Positions 1-11,329 are shown, numbered from the stretch's first letter. The stretch is 64,000 bases of DNA from Nephrocerus scutellatus (GCA_947095585.1 OX352764.1:73799536-73863535), one strand, 5' to 3'. Translations and numbers: made by a program. Notes: generated by a model not told the origin, from the letters alone.

Positions 1-478
1 ATTACTTTCTATTAAAATTAGAGGCCTCAGGGCCGTGGGGTGTCTATTTAAATATTTTAAGAAATACACATGTGTATCTCCTATGGGACAACACTTTTTG
101 TAAAATTTTAATGATCGGGCCCCAACACAATTTTTTAAAAAAATGTACCCGATTTTCTGTAAATTTTATGCACATGTATATCTTCAATGAGCAGCATTTT
201 TTATAAAAATTTGGAAGTCTCGGGCCCGTGGTCGATTGGCTCTCAAACAAATTTTTTAAAAGTTTACCCGATTTTCTTCAAATTTTATTCACACCTACTT
301 TATCCAATGGACCACACTTTTTGTAAAAATTTGGAAGTGGCCCCTGGGCCAAGATGCACCCATACAATTTTTTAAAAAATAACCCGATTTTATTAAAATT
401 TTAAACACATGTGTATCTCCGATGGACAACACTTTTGGGAAAATGTTAAATGTTAATTTTTATGGGTTGTTTTTTACA
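1..478 (+). repeat. HINE-like tandem-repeat element, 5' part outside window
   Basis: About four diverged ~115-bp units lie head to tail. Each holds a CACATGTGTAT-like block, a TTTTTGTAAAAATTTGG-like block, a GGGCCC-rich block and a CCCGATTTT block. The copy ends near 440-478 with TTTTTATGGGTTGTTTTTT, the terminus also found on complete copies at 9.5, 44.2 and 50.6 kb. The window start truncates the other end. Short open frames inside are by-products of the repeat and are not treated as genes. Confidence 0.8.
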
Positions 479-3400
479 ACCGACGTAATTATGATTTAGG
501 TCTTACACTATGTTTTACACTATCGTATTTTTTGTGATAAAAATTTATAATAGTTGATCTACTAAAGGATTGACAATGTCGCCATTCATCCAATCTTCGA
601 TGGCACACTGCAACGTTGGTTAAATATCGAGCAGCAAGCGTATAAAAAATAAACTAAAAGGTCAAAAGTTCAAGGATCCCACCACTTACCCATTATCAGC
701 TAACTCAACATAGACCAAGAAAAAAAAATCAGTAAACTCCATTTGAAAGTCTTCAATTATCCATTCGTTCGAGTACTTCTACTTCAGCCGAGACCAAAGA
801 AAAATAGTCCAAGCAATTAGTTCAAGCGAAAAAAACGAATCATATTCTAAACGACGGTGCGGTTGTATTTGGGTTTCGCTGCTACTTCAATGATAAAATA
901 AAGTAAGCCTTGGTCTGAGGAACAAAAAACAAGATTGCACCTTACATTAGAGAAGAAGACCGAAAACGACTTCAAACAACGCTTCACAAAGGCCAAATTC
1001 AAATTCTACAAAGAAAAACTCACAACAACAAACGACGATTCTCTCATGGATAACATGTACACGTTAATGCACCAGACCAACAGGACCCCCCTCTCGGTCT
1101 AAAGTTGTCATTTGTTTGTCTTCCTTTCTAAATGGCTTTTAAGTCATTCAATTCAAATTCAACTATACTCCTTGCCTAATATGGTATGCATACTGACTTG
1201 ACTATTTTTCCCATTTTGTTTGCTCAGGCATTCTTCTCGTGCGATGCGGTGCCGCAGGTAAATTGCAAATGCAAGTCCTGTTGAATGAATGAATGCATCA
1301 TCATTGCCTGCCACTTTTGTTGCCATGCAAATGTCAAACTAAGTAGCCAAATTGCTTTAGGCAAGTCAGATGGGTAGATTAGTTATCATGGGACTATTTT
1401 GACTAAGTAGCAGGGGCTTGTGCGAATTGATGGTAAAAATCTGTCCAAAAAATATATTTGGATAGTTTTGCATAGAGTTGCAATTGCTAATCAAACAGTA
1501 TGCGACGTTATGTATGAATTTGAAAGTCTTAATCCTTGTTAGTACAATTGATTTATGTAGATAGATAACTTCCTGCCATCATGCATGGTATTTAAAAACA
1601 TGAATGTTGATGATGTTTTTAAGCCAGAAATTATGACTTCTTTGGTCTTGTCTATAAGGAGGACTTTATCTATAATCATCACGTAGGATCAGGCAGATTT
1701 TTGGATAATCCAACTTAAAGATACATATCACGTTATGTCATGAATCTTGCTACCCTTTTAAATATTTTTTTTTATTTTAACATCATAAAAATAAATGGGC
1801 GAACTAAAAATTGTTAAATAAAAGCCATATTCGCATTGTTTAAGGAACTGCTCATTAGCTTGATGAGTACCTCTGAATATGGTCAGCCTATCTCGCTTTC
1901 TTTAGTAGGAGTCATCATGAGGGGGACTCCTGTTGTAGGTCCGGTCATGTTCTCTCGGGAAAAAACATCGCTAGTGGTCCCGTTTTCAAAACGATGTTAA
2001 CCAAGTTGGATACATTTTAAAAGTAAGGTCTGTGACTCATAAGTCATAAATATAATTAACCACCTCTATGCGTCGTTAACCACTTTATAAATGTTATCTA
2101 TGGCTTATAGTATATAAGTGTGTTTTTATTATTACTTAGTGGGGGCTCGTCAGATTTCTTTGATCTGACCGTATTTTTCGACCGATATTCTCACAAATAA
2201 AAGCGTGCATAATTTTGTTTTCCTTTAAATGTTGACAAGTACAATTAAGTACTTGTTTTCAAAACGATTATTTATAGTTGCATGTAGCCAATTATGTGGA
2301 GTCCTATTATATGTTGACAAGACAAATAAATACCTGTATTTAAATAAATTAATTCTATATTCATGTAGCTAACTGTGTGTAGTTCCTATATAATGAAAGA
2401 AAACAAATCTTGATTTTAATATTTTAAGAGAAGTAAAAGTATTTTCTGTAACAGAAGTTTCTGCAACAACCACCTTTTGACGGTAACATCACAAAAGAGA
2501 TTAATTTTTCTGTTTCCTTAATAATATCTCCTCAATTTAGTTGAGTAAAGGCTAAATAGATATATATACGTCGACAAGCATAAGTACTTGCGTTTAGATG
2601 AGAAGTGAAACGTAACTTTTAGCTCTCAAATTTAAATTACACTATACAAAACCAATATCAATGGAGTGCAGTGGCGTGTAGCTAGAAGTATTTGAATGTA
2701 TTATATTTAAAACAAGAATATTTTTCTTCTGTAAAATGTAAAATAATGTTAAAATATCCCAAAGTTAATTTCTATTAACACCAAATTGCATATTCAATCC
2801 AAGATTTAGTTTCGTGGAAGTAAAAATTTGAATTTAATCTTATAGTACATAGTAAAACTTTGTTTAATATCGCATGACATAAAAAATAAAAATATTTGCT
2901 ATAAAATGTCTAACGTAAAATTCCCCGTATTAGATAAGATTCCAACCTATTTACAAAAATCTCGTGAAATTTATTCGGCATCAAATTGTTGCTTGTCTGT
3001 TTTCTTGATATTTGAAAATGGAAGAAACTTGTTTACATTTTTCGTCAACATTTTCTGTGTTCAATTATTTCATCATAAGTACTATAAAATACATTTTTAA
3101 TATAAGACAAAAGGAATGCTACTTTAAGTTTTTGCACAATTTATATGTATAAAGGGCAAAAGCAAGCGATACGAGTACATTTAAAACTTGACATAAATAG
3201 AATACGAGTGTTATCAATTCGTGTAATTTACTATTATTAAAAATTAAAGAAGAGAATTTATATGTTTGTGTATTTGTGCCGAAAAGTAGTAGCTGCTCAT
3301 AAGCAAACTGTAAAGTAGCTGCATAATGAAATACAGCAAGTTTATGTCGTCTGTGTTAGCTGAGAATTAATCTCAGAGAAGAGAAGGTATTATTTAGGAA

Positions 3401-3885
3401 TATTGTTATAAATTTATATAAAATATCAACAGTTAACAGCTAAATTCTTGGCTCGGAAAACAGCTCAGGATACAACTGAAAACTACCGAATTGAAAAAAA
3501 AAATTAGACTGCCGTAAGTTAAATCTGTGTTATTTTCCACGAATGTTAAAAAATATTAAACAATTATATATAAAAGTAACATAAATATTTTACAGACGCC
3601 TAATATCAGTCAAAAGGGGACTAATGGTTTTTATTGGTGCCTGGACCAATAGCCAAAAAAATAAATACAGTAATTCTGAATGTAGGAAAGACCCTAAATA
3701 TAGTAATGACTTGATGACGAAATTTAATCCGATCCCAAATGAAACAAGATCTTTGGTATATAAAATATAATAAAATTTAAATGTATTTAATAGTTAGAAA
3801 AATAATTGATTATTTTACTATGGCATTCAATATTTTATTTTATATTTTGATTCGATGCTTTTGGAGAGTGATCTAGCGCAATCTA
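479..3885. other. AT-rich stretch without recognised genes
   Basis: Apart from one coding-like frame (902-1102, listed separately) I see no protein family, RNA gene or repeat shared with the rest of the window. Short open frames such as the one at 2906-3100 have no recognisable motif and AT-driven composition. Confidence 0.5.
902..1102 (+). pseudogene. short coding-like frame, unrecognised
   Basis: A 66-codon frame opens right after an in-frame TAA and ends at TAA 1100-1102. The translation is rich in Lys, Glu, Thr and Gln and begins SKPWSEEQKTRL, much less AT-biased than the surrounding DNA. It has no initiator Met at its start. I do not recognise the family. It could be an exon remnant or a piece of an old transposon. 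Support is compositional only. Confidence 0.2.
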
Positions 3886-3976
3886 GGTTGTTCGAATAGA
3901 AAACAGCAGAAAAGATTAGAGCCTTCGTGAAGCTTTTGATTTACTATAAATAGTGCGGCGTTTTGCCACAGGAGTT
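3886..3976 (+). promoter_or_regulatory. candidate heat-shock-like core promoter
   Basis: A TATAAATA box (3945-3952) is preceded about 20 bp upstream by TTCgtGAAgcTTT (3924-3936), which matches the alternating TTC/GAA pentamers of a heat-shock element at 8 of 9 bases. A further TTCGAA lies just upstream. No clear initiator is visible about 28 bp downstream. The following ~250 bp is A/T-rich and leader-like. The downstream frame (first ATG 4247) is cut off by a LINE at about 4345, so any gene here is broken. This is inference from short motifs. Confidence 0.3.
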
Positions 3977-4246
3977 ATTAGCTATTTGAAATTCAACCAG
4001 AGCAGTACTTGCGTACAGTGCAGATAGAGCTACCACCTAAGTGAAATACAGGTGTTATAAGTGTTTTTGTGTGCATTACAAATAATCACCAGTGTAAAAT
4101 TGTGTAATTTCGTTATTTTTGCATTTTATTAATTAAAGTTGTAATTTGTAAAGTAATAAATTTTGAGTTGCGTTTTTATTTGCAAAATCCTTTATGAACA
4201 GTAGATATATTTATTAATAGTAATAGTTTTGAAGGTAAGCCTGAAT

Positions 4247-4345
4247 ATGAAAATTCTAATGACAAATTTTAATTTGTCAAGTAGTGATTCCATTCGTCAA
4301 GCTTCCAATAGAGATGATGCTTTCATGATATCATTTGGTAGGGAA
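4247..4345 (+). pseudogene. truncated open frame downstream of candidate promoter
   Basis: The first ATG after the candidate promoter opens a frame of about 33 codons with balanced composition (MKILMTNFNLSSSDS...). It runs into a CAT-repeat, which is the 3' tail of the adjacent LINE on the other strand. Codons beyond that point are LINE antisense sequence. GGTAAGC near 4234 resembles a splice donor but lies before the ATG. The product is unknown. It may be the first exon of a gene destroyed by the insertion, or chance. Confidence 0.2.
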
Positions 4346-4359
4346 AATGATTATCATCA

Positions 4360-4809
4360 TCATATATGGCTCTTAAACTGGTGTCTGGTCCTGGCATCCT
4401 TCAAAAAATCTCTCCACCGGTCCCGATTTCGAGCCGATGTTATCCAATTTGGCATCACTAAACTCTGGGCGTCCTGGTCTACGCCATCTTTCCTGCGTAG
4501 GCTTGGCCTGCTTCGCTGTCGTATTCCATAAATCCTACCGCAAAGGTCTTTCCAAACAGGATCATCTTCGCGCATGCGAGCTGGGTTTCCTGCCGACCGG
4601 AGCCTACCGAGCTTAATTTTCTTCACGATGTCGACATCGCGGAAACGCTCGTACATCTCATCATTATAGAGTCTCCGTAATCGTCCTTCCTCACATACGG
4701 GGCCAAAAATTCTCCGTAAGACTTTTCTCTCGAACGCGGCTAAGAGTTCATAATGCTTTTTGCTAAGCACCCAAGTCTCGGATCCATATGTAAGTATTAG
4801 TATGCCCAT
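4360..4809 (-). pseudogene. LINE RT C-terminal domain fragment
   Basis: This 149-aa open frame carries LTYGSETWVLSKK and ERKVLRRIFGP, the conserved region after the polymerase domain in this LINE group. The distal part is rich in Arg and ends in the element's natural C-terminus (KSHI, stop). It is continuous with the RT fragment upstream but separated by a frameshift. It encodes no catalytic residues and would be inert alone. Confidence 0.7.
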
Positions 4810-4895
4810 TGTCTTATAAACAGCTTGGATGTTATATTTATGTTCCTGGATTTGAAGAGTGTTGACAAACTATAGTAGGCTTTGTTGGCTTTAAG

Positions 4896-5213
4896 CTACC
4901 GTGTGCGTTTTTCTGGTTCCATCCTGTTATCGTTTGCCATAGTTGACCCGAGATAGTTAAAGGATTGCACTACTTCAAATTCGCGCTCCACTATTTGAAT
5001 TGAGGGACCAATGTTGGATCTTCTACTCGCAGACGTGGCCATGTGCATCCCCAGATTTCGTGCCGCCTGCCGGATATGTATGAAAGCTTTCTGTACAGCT
5101 CTTCGGCTTCTACCAACGATGTCAATATCGTCAGCGTAACCTAGTATCTGAATGCACTTATATAGGATTGTTCCTCTCACCGTTGTGTCAGAGTCTCTGA
5201 TAACTTTCTCCAA
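4896..5213 (-). pseudogene. LINE reverse transcriptase palm fragment
   Basis: The frame contains GYADDIDIVGRSRRAVQ, with the YADD catalytic motif of reverse transcriptase intact, followed by the primer-grip side (SFNYLGSTM). Upstream RT motifs continue to about 5800 on the same strand in other frames, so several frameshifts are present. The homologous segment of copy B (53694-54140) has YVDD. Confidence 0.7.
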
Positions 5214-6230
5214 CGCCAGGTTGAAGAGGGCGCAGGCCAGTCAATCCCCTTGTTGGAATGCTATAATAGGCGGCTTTAAAGTCTATAAAAAGATGGTGTA
5301 GTGTGTTTTGAAACTCAAGACATTTTTCCATCACCAGCCTAATGGTGTAAATCTGATCAGATCAATTGTTGATGGGATGAAGCCATACTGGTATGGACCA
5401 ATAACGACTTTACCGTATGGGAAGAGAAAATCTTATACGCGGTACTCAACAACGTTATACCACGATGATTGCTGCAGGTGTAGATACTCCTTTCTTATGT
5501 ATGGGGCACAGGATGGCTTTTCGCCAGTCTTCTGGCATCTCTACTTCCTCCCAAACTTGCACTATTAGTTCATGAATTGCTTGGTGTATTGCAGGGCCTC
5601 CTGTTTTAATTAGCTTCGCTGGGATACCATGCCTTATTATTTTTGAGGCGATTTATCGCTCTGCTAACTTCGTCTATGCCTGGTGGCGGCAGCATAGAGT
5701 GGTCTTCGGTCATTGGTTGAGCCTCAAATTCTTCAGTTAGCTGGCCATTAAGCAAATTATGAAAGTGCTTTTCTCATCTCTCTAAGATGCCTTTGAGATC
5801 GGCGGTCAGATGACCCTCTTTGTCTTTGCAGTATGTGCACCGCGGTGTATACTGCGTCATACCGCTGACTCTTTGGTAGAACTTCCGCGCGTGGTGCGGT
5901 CCTCGCTCTCTGTACTTTTCTAGTTCACGAACTAGATTCTTCTCCCAGGCTGCTTTCTTTCGCCGGTGAACTGTTTTTTTTTATATCTTCTGAGCTCTTT
6001 ATATTTATCTTCGCGTGCCCACGTTCTATGAGATTGTTGCATTGCTCGGTACGCAACATTATTACGTTCAGTCGCTAGCTCATATTCTTCATCGAGAACC
6101 AGTTATTCCGATCTCTACGACTACTGCCTAAGGCGGTTCAGTATTCTTAAGGCGTGTCCATTTCTCTTCTACGCCCGGGATCTCAGCTCCATGACTTACT
6201 CTCCCCGAATTTAGGGCGAGTCCTATCGCT

Positions 6231-6536
6231 TTACCGTAGTTGTTTCTGGTCTCTTCGAAGGGCGGCCGTGTTGACTGGAATCTGATTCGCGTATGCTGTC
6301 TTTCTTGATGATGCAATCCGCGCTCGGAGCACCATACCAACAAGATAGTGGTCCGAGTCGGCGTTGGCACCTCGGTACGTTCGTACCGTGATCACGTTCC
6401 GGTTGTGGCGGCGGTCTATCAACACGTGGTCTATCTGGTTGTGAGTGGCTCCATCAGGAGATACCCAGGTGGCTTTGTAGATATTTTTACACGCAAACCT
6501 TGTTCTCGCAACGACTAAATTATTGTTTGCTGCCAT
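6231..6536 (-). pseudogene. LINE AP-endonuclease C-terminal fragment
   Basis: The frame contains ATWVSPDGATHNQIDHVLID followed by SDHYLVGMVLRARI. This is the conserved end of an exonuclease/endonuclease/phosphatase-fold endonuclease, with the catalytic Asp (IDHV) and the SDH motif both visible. It would nick target DNA for target-primed reverse transcription. The reading frame breaks on both sides. The homologous piece of copy B is at 55054-55338. Confidence 0.7.
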
Positions 6537-7388
6537 CTCTATGACTCGTTGTCCATTGTCATTAGTGTTTTCTTGTAAGCTATGGGTGCTACTGTACTGC
6601 CTGAATATATTATATTATATATTATTATTTTAGCTTTCATATCCCACAGAATGAATTTTACATCATACTGAGGGCAGGTATGGAGTTCCCTTTCGACTGA
6701 TTCAAATAATTCTTCTTTTTAATCATCTGGGGAATCCTCTGTAGGTGTGTGAACGTTTATGAGGCTTATGTTTTTAAATCTGCCCCGCACGGGAAGTCTG
6801 CAAAGCCGTTCGTTTACTGCTTTAAAGCCGATAACGGTGGGTTTCATGTTTCATTCTTTTGCTGACTAGAAACCCCACTTTTCTCATTCTTCTTTTCTGA
6901 CTAGAAACCCCACCCCGAGCACATGATGTGTTGCATTACAGCTGCAATATATGTCATATTCTAATTTTTTAAGACACCATTCCCCGCCCACCGCATCCCC
7001 AGAATTGCTGTTATGTCATCATTATATTTGGACAGGGTATCGGCGAGCTGCTGTGCAGCTGGAGCTCTATTCAGTGAGCGTACGATCCATGAGAAAATTC
7101 TTAAATCGTTTTCGTTGCCGTGGTCATCGTCGCTCATCAGTGTATCCGAGGCTGATTTGGGGTTCCGTAATATGGTTTTTTTACGGGCAAGGTTATTGGC
7201 TACGCGCCAGCCTTACTTTAAAGGTACTAGCCCGATCATTTCCCTTTTCCTTTATTGAAGGAAAATTACCCGCGGCCACCACGTCGAGGTTTGATTGCAC
7301 TTCCACCAGTCAGGGATAGTTGCGGCCACATTCTTTTCTGAAGCATTCTGTGTTATTCTCCCTACTCTGCTGATGGCTGACCGCCAGG

Positions 7389-7661
7389 GAAAATGATAAT
7401 AACCTTAAAACTCCAAAGCGCAAAAATCAGAGATTACTTCTTAAAAAACGTCGAAATGCTGGAAGACGATACAATGGCTGTCGCCATACTTTCAAGAAGT
7501 ATGTAAAAGTATGTAATAAATGTCAAGACAAGGTTTCATTCGAAAATATCAAATCGCTGTTTGATCACTACTGGTCTTTGGGATCTTACGACCAGAGTAT
7601 TTTGCATACTGAAGCTTCACTTACAATTGTAGATGCCTTTAAAAATCCTGTTTTTTATTAA
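7389..7661 (+). pseudogene. hidden 90-codon open frame with Cys pair, unrecognised
   Basis: A frame of 90 codons without any Met ends at TAA 7659-7661 and abuts the 5' end of LINE copy A. The protein starts basic (KRKNQRLLLKKRR), then has two CxxC-like cysteines (VCNKCQDKVSF) and an aromatic segment (LFDHYWSLGSYDQS). That layout recalls the N-terminal Cys/FW-LG region of uncharacterised transposon-linked insect proteins, from memory. The abrupt start suggests the LINE inserted into or displaced it. An exon remnant or an old transposon piece are both possible. Confidence 0.4.
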
Positions 7662-7865
7662 CAAAAAAAATTATACAATCTTTTACTTAACAAAGTGAAG
7701 TAAACTTTTGAATTTATTATTTTTTTAATCCGCAAATTGAGACATTTTACTTTCTTTTACTAGTAAAACGAAGTATAGCAATCATGAAAATTTTTGAACT
7801 CGGGATTTTTGCAGATTTACCCATTACCGTATCTCCTGAGTCAGAAATAGCGAAAATAACAAAAT

Positions 7866-7866
7866 C

Positions 7867-7903
<37 letters not shown>

Positions 7904-7922
7904 ATGCCTGTCTGTCTGTGTG
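7866..7922 (+). repeat. (GTCT)n microsatellite
   Basis: About twelve GTCT units occur with one interruption (TATGCC). GTCY microsatellites are a landmark of DINE-1/Helentron-associated elements. The flanks at about 7680-8340 may be an old element of that kind, but I could not find its ends. Confidence 0.85.
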
Positions 7923-8409
7923 CACTCTACAGCCCAGACGGCTGAACATATCGGTATGAAAATTCATATTTAAGCTTTTTACATAAATTGTGAGGGGCCA
8001 GACGTTTTTGACGGAAATCTGACAGCCGGAATTGACAGTTTACTTAGACAGTTTTTCAAGTTTTTGCAAATAACTCAATAAGTATAGCACTTAGGAGAAA
8101 TCGGTTTAGTGCAAAAGATATTTAAAGAAAAAACAAAAAAAAAATTTAAAAAAATTTAATATAAATTTACTGAAGATTCCGGTCCCGTCCGTAAAAGAAA
8201 GTGCTGTTGTGCCCACACCTCCATTTTTTAATATGTTTACCTGATACGTGAATACGTGTAATGAAAAATTTAATGAATAATTACAAATATTTTTTTATAT
8301 AAACTTGTTTTTATTAAAAAAATTTATTTAACTTGACTTTACCCCTGTTTGACTGTATATTCGACTAATTTGAGGTCATTTTTAACCACCTTTCATACGA
8401 CCTAGAAAT

Positions 8410-9622
8410 CTATAAATCTGTAAATTCTCTATATTAACTTCGCGTCCCCTTGGCTGGCTGGCTAGCTGGTGGCAGAATCTTGTGATCAATTTTAAACACA
8501 CTTCCTAAAGTCCGATTTCAAACTTTGCACACATGTGTATTTCCCATGACAATACTTTCTATTAAAATTTAGGGCACCTCGGGGCTCGGGGTCGGGAGGC
8601 TCCGGTACAATTTTTTTTTAAATGTACCCGATTTTTTAAATTCTCTATATTAACTTCACTTGCCCGTGGGTCGTCGGTCGGTCGTCGGTCGGTCGTCTGT
8701 CGTGGATTCTTGCGATCAATTTTCAACCCACTTCCCATGGCCCGATTTTATTGAAATTTTGCACACATGCGTATTTCCGGAGACAACACTTTCTATTAAA
8801 TTTTGAGGCCCATCGGGGGCTCCCAAACAAAAATTTTAAAAAATTTACCCGATTTTCTTCAAATTTTACACACATGTGTATACCCAATAAACAATACTTT
8901 TTCGAAAATTTGGTAGTGATCGGGTCCCGGGTTCGGCCGCAAGGCCCTTATACATTTTTTAAATATCTGTACTGGCATCAGATATTCGTCGCCCTTTATG
9001 GACTTTGTGCGGTGTGTGCTGCGCAGTCGGCTGCGCTGCATGGTTTTGTTGGTGGTGGAGAGAGAGAGAGAAATCTTAGCGCACGCACAAATGAACCCAG
9101 CAAATGAAACGAGACATACATGTTTTATGCTTACTTCAACTTACATTTTTATTATATACTGAATTGTATTTTTATTGATGTCGTTTTTTTTGTTGTCGAT
9201 ATCAACTTACAGATAGAACAACAAGTTTTCACAATATTCTGTCATTTGGCGTTTTCATAAATTAGTTCAGAGCAGTCAAAGAGTTCTCAAGATAAATGTT
9301 CGTGTTTCTTATTTGCTCAGAGTATGAGCGTGCTCTAAGTGCTCAGAATAAAATGATCTGAGCTTTTTCAATTTTAACATCTGATGTCAAATGTTTGTTT
9401 CGATGATTTTCTTCTACAATAAAAAAAAATGGCCTAGGATCGAGGGGCTCCCATATTAATTTCTGCGATTAGAGAATTTAGATGAAAAATTTTAATTTTT
9501 ATGGGTTGTTTTTTTTTAAATTTTATACGCATGTGTATCTCCGATGCACAACACTTTTTGTAAAAAATTGGAGTTTTGTGAAAATTTGAAGCGATCGGGC
9601 CCCGGGGTCGTCAAATTAATAT
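8410..9622 (+). repeat. HINE-like outer element, split by a younger copy
   Basis: The left part (8410-8635) starts with AAATTCTCTATATTAACTTC, a GGCTGGCT microsatellite and the GATCAATTTTAAACACACTTCC block. It breaks off inside a CCCGATTTT block. The right part (9518-9622) resumes with AAATTTTATACGCATGTG, exactly what follows that block in intact units. The sequence between is a complete second element (8636-9517), so this is one element cut by another. Confidence 0.75.
8636..9517 (+). mobile_element. HINE-like element, complete ~880-bp copy
   Basis: The ends are set by the nested insertion: the start is TTAAATTCTCTATATTAACT and the end is TTTTTATGGGTTGTTTTTTT. In order it holds the first half of the subterminal inverted repeat AAATTCTCTA, a (GGTCGTC)n stretch, a GTGGATTCTTGCGATC block, two ~120-bp tandem units, a ~480-bp single-copy part with a GAGA run, and the second half TAGAGAATTT. 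It has no coding capacity. This architecture matches non-autonomous Helentron/DINE-1-type elements, but no rolling-circle hairpin was proven. Confidence 0.7.
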
Positions 9623-9764
9623 TTATTTTATATAACATTCGCGATATATTACTTAATCTGGTAATAGAAAATAAATTTTAGTCATTATAAATGCACTAAA
9701 TTTTTACACAAATTAAGGTAACATTTTTGAAGAAGAAAAAACCTATAGGTTATATATAACCTTG

Positions 9765-10068
9765 TGGGCGCCGTGGCTCAGTGGAAGTGCACATGGCTGC
9801 TGAGCAAGAGGTTCAGTTTGGAATCCCAGCAACACCAAAAGTATTTTTCACGGTGTCCAACCTCTCGTGAACGGGTGACAAACGTTTCGAGAGGTTAATT
9901 AACCTTGTCACGGATAGCTTCTCAATTCGCCGTTCGGATCCGGCCTTAAATTGTAGGTACCTTCCATTTGTGTCCAAAAATTAACATGCGCAGCACAAAT
10001 GGTTGCGAGAAAGTTAGGCCTTGGACCGCAATGGTCTGTCGCGCCGAATATTATTATTATTATTATAT
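9765..10068 (+). mobile_element. tRNA-derived SINE, copy 1
   Basis: The head is tRNA-like: GCCGTGGCTCAGTGG fits an A box, and GGTTCAGTTTGGAATCCC is a damaged B box. A ~200-bp body follows, then CTGTCGCGCCGAATA and a (TTA)n tail. Body and head match the second copy at 29840-30090. The trinucleotide tail suggests mobilisation by an RTE-type LINE, which is inference. It is not a functional tRNA gene because the fold is interrupted. Confidence 0.75.
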
Positions 10069-11329
10069 CCTTATACGTTCAAATAAACACTTTTTCTTTG
10101 AAATAATTTTACATGAAATAACAGCCTATATAGAGATAGTGCCTCTCAAAAAAATTGGGACCAATGTAAACAATTTTGTTTAAAATGACATAACAGTCAA
10201 AATCAATTTAAGATTATTAAAAGGAAGAAAATAATGACGGCGTAACAGCTGAAGTGTTTATTATTTTGTTTTCTTAACATTTATAACTACGAGTATCAGG
10301 AATTATTTAAAACTTTAAGCCACCCGTACCCGAAAGATATGAAAAACGGTCGTTGTGGCTTGTGACCATAGATATATGAGACAGTAGGCAATTTTAATAG
10401 AAGTTGATAATAAGTGGAAAAAATTTTCTGTTCATGTGTAGGAAGATTAGATTACACTAGCCGCAGATTTCCTTTCTATCTTTTTTTGCTCTTATATTTT
10501 TATTCTCTTTTTCTGTTTTCATTTTCCGTTTTCTGGTTTTTTAATTTGTACTGAAAAAGTACTGAATTTTCGTACAAATCAAATGGAAAAACAATATTTC
10601 GATCTGAATTCAAAAAAATCTTCTTTTCTTGTGTGATTCTTTTGTTATATATTTTTTATTGGCGATTTCCATTTTTTTAGTTTTTATGGCAAAAACTTGC
10701 TGGCCCCAAATGGATATATACCATACCTTTAGGTGAACAAGATAATTTTCCAATATGTACCTTTTACTTATGAGATATATTTGCAGTCTGCAATGGTTCG
10801 AACAAAACCAATAATTATTGATGAAAATAAAATATCGGTGCTCACTTTTATTTTATTACACAAATTTACTTTGGCCTTTTATCTTGTAACAAGGGTAAAA
10901 TCATTTGTCATATCCCTTAGGTTAACGTCATATATTATGGATTACATATATAGTTAAACCTACACCATCTTCTGGTTGAAGAGCAAGCTTTTTGCTTTTA
11001 AACCGTTGTTAATTCCCCTTAAGCCATAGAAAATATTACAAAGAGAATTTAATTAACGTTTATTAAACATTTTATTTCATTCGCAGAACATTTCCTTTAT
11101 CATGCAAATATAAAGTCAATTAGTGCTTCCTGTAGGTATTTAATATAGTATTAGTCTTTTATCGACGTGAGTACTGATACTTATTATTAATATATCAATT
11201 TGCAGATATGAATTCTCGCATGTATAGAAGAAAAAAAACTTAGCTACATCTTAATTAGTACACAGCTCAAAGAAGTAAGTTACTTCCCCATTAGCAAAAA
11301 AAAAACCGAAACATTACTTTGTGCTGTCG
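10069..11329. other. AT-rich stretch, nothing recognised
   Basis: No family, promoter or RNA gene is recognisable. Short open frames (for example 10733-10957) lack motifs. Confidence 0.5.

Larger units (their letters stand above)
4345..7388 (-). mobile_element. RTE-like non-LTR retrotransposon, degenerate copy A
   Basis: On the minus strand the order is 5' region, AP endonuclease, reverse transcriptase, C-terminal domain, then a 3' end in (ATG)n-type repeats (CATATATGATGATGAT). A short trinucleotide tail is typical of RTE-group LINEs. The endonuclease part resembles the domain often auto-named craniofacial development protein 2-like, a BovB/RTE derivative. The 5' end (minus sequence GGCGGTCAGCCATCAGCAG) is shared with copies at 55739 and 39444, so this copy probably spans the full element (3.0 kb). 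Frameshifts and stops split the frame into at least four pieces, so it is not functional. Clade assignment rests on motif memory, not a tree. Confidence 0.75.

Noticed and set aside
4229..4531. 100-codon plus-strand frame as a gene
   Set aside because: Only about the first 35 codons lie outside the LINE; the rest is antisense to the LINE C-terminal domain.
6951..7319. 122- and 81-codon plus-strand frames
   Set aside because: They are antisense to the 5' region of LINE copy A, and the same nucleotide segment occurs in copy B.
9765..9840. Functional tRNA gene
   Set aside because: A and B box-like sequences are present but the cloverleaf is broken and a SINE body follows; a second copy has the same extension.
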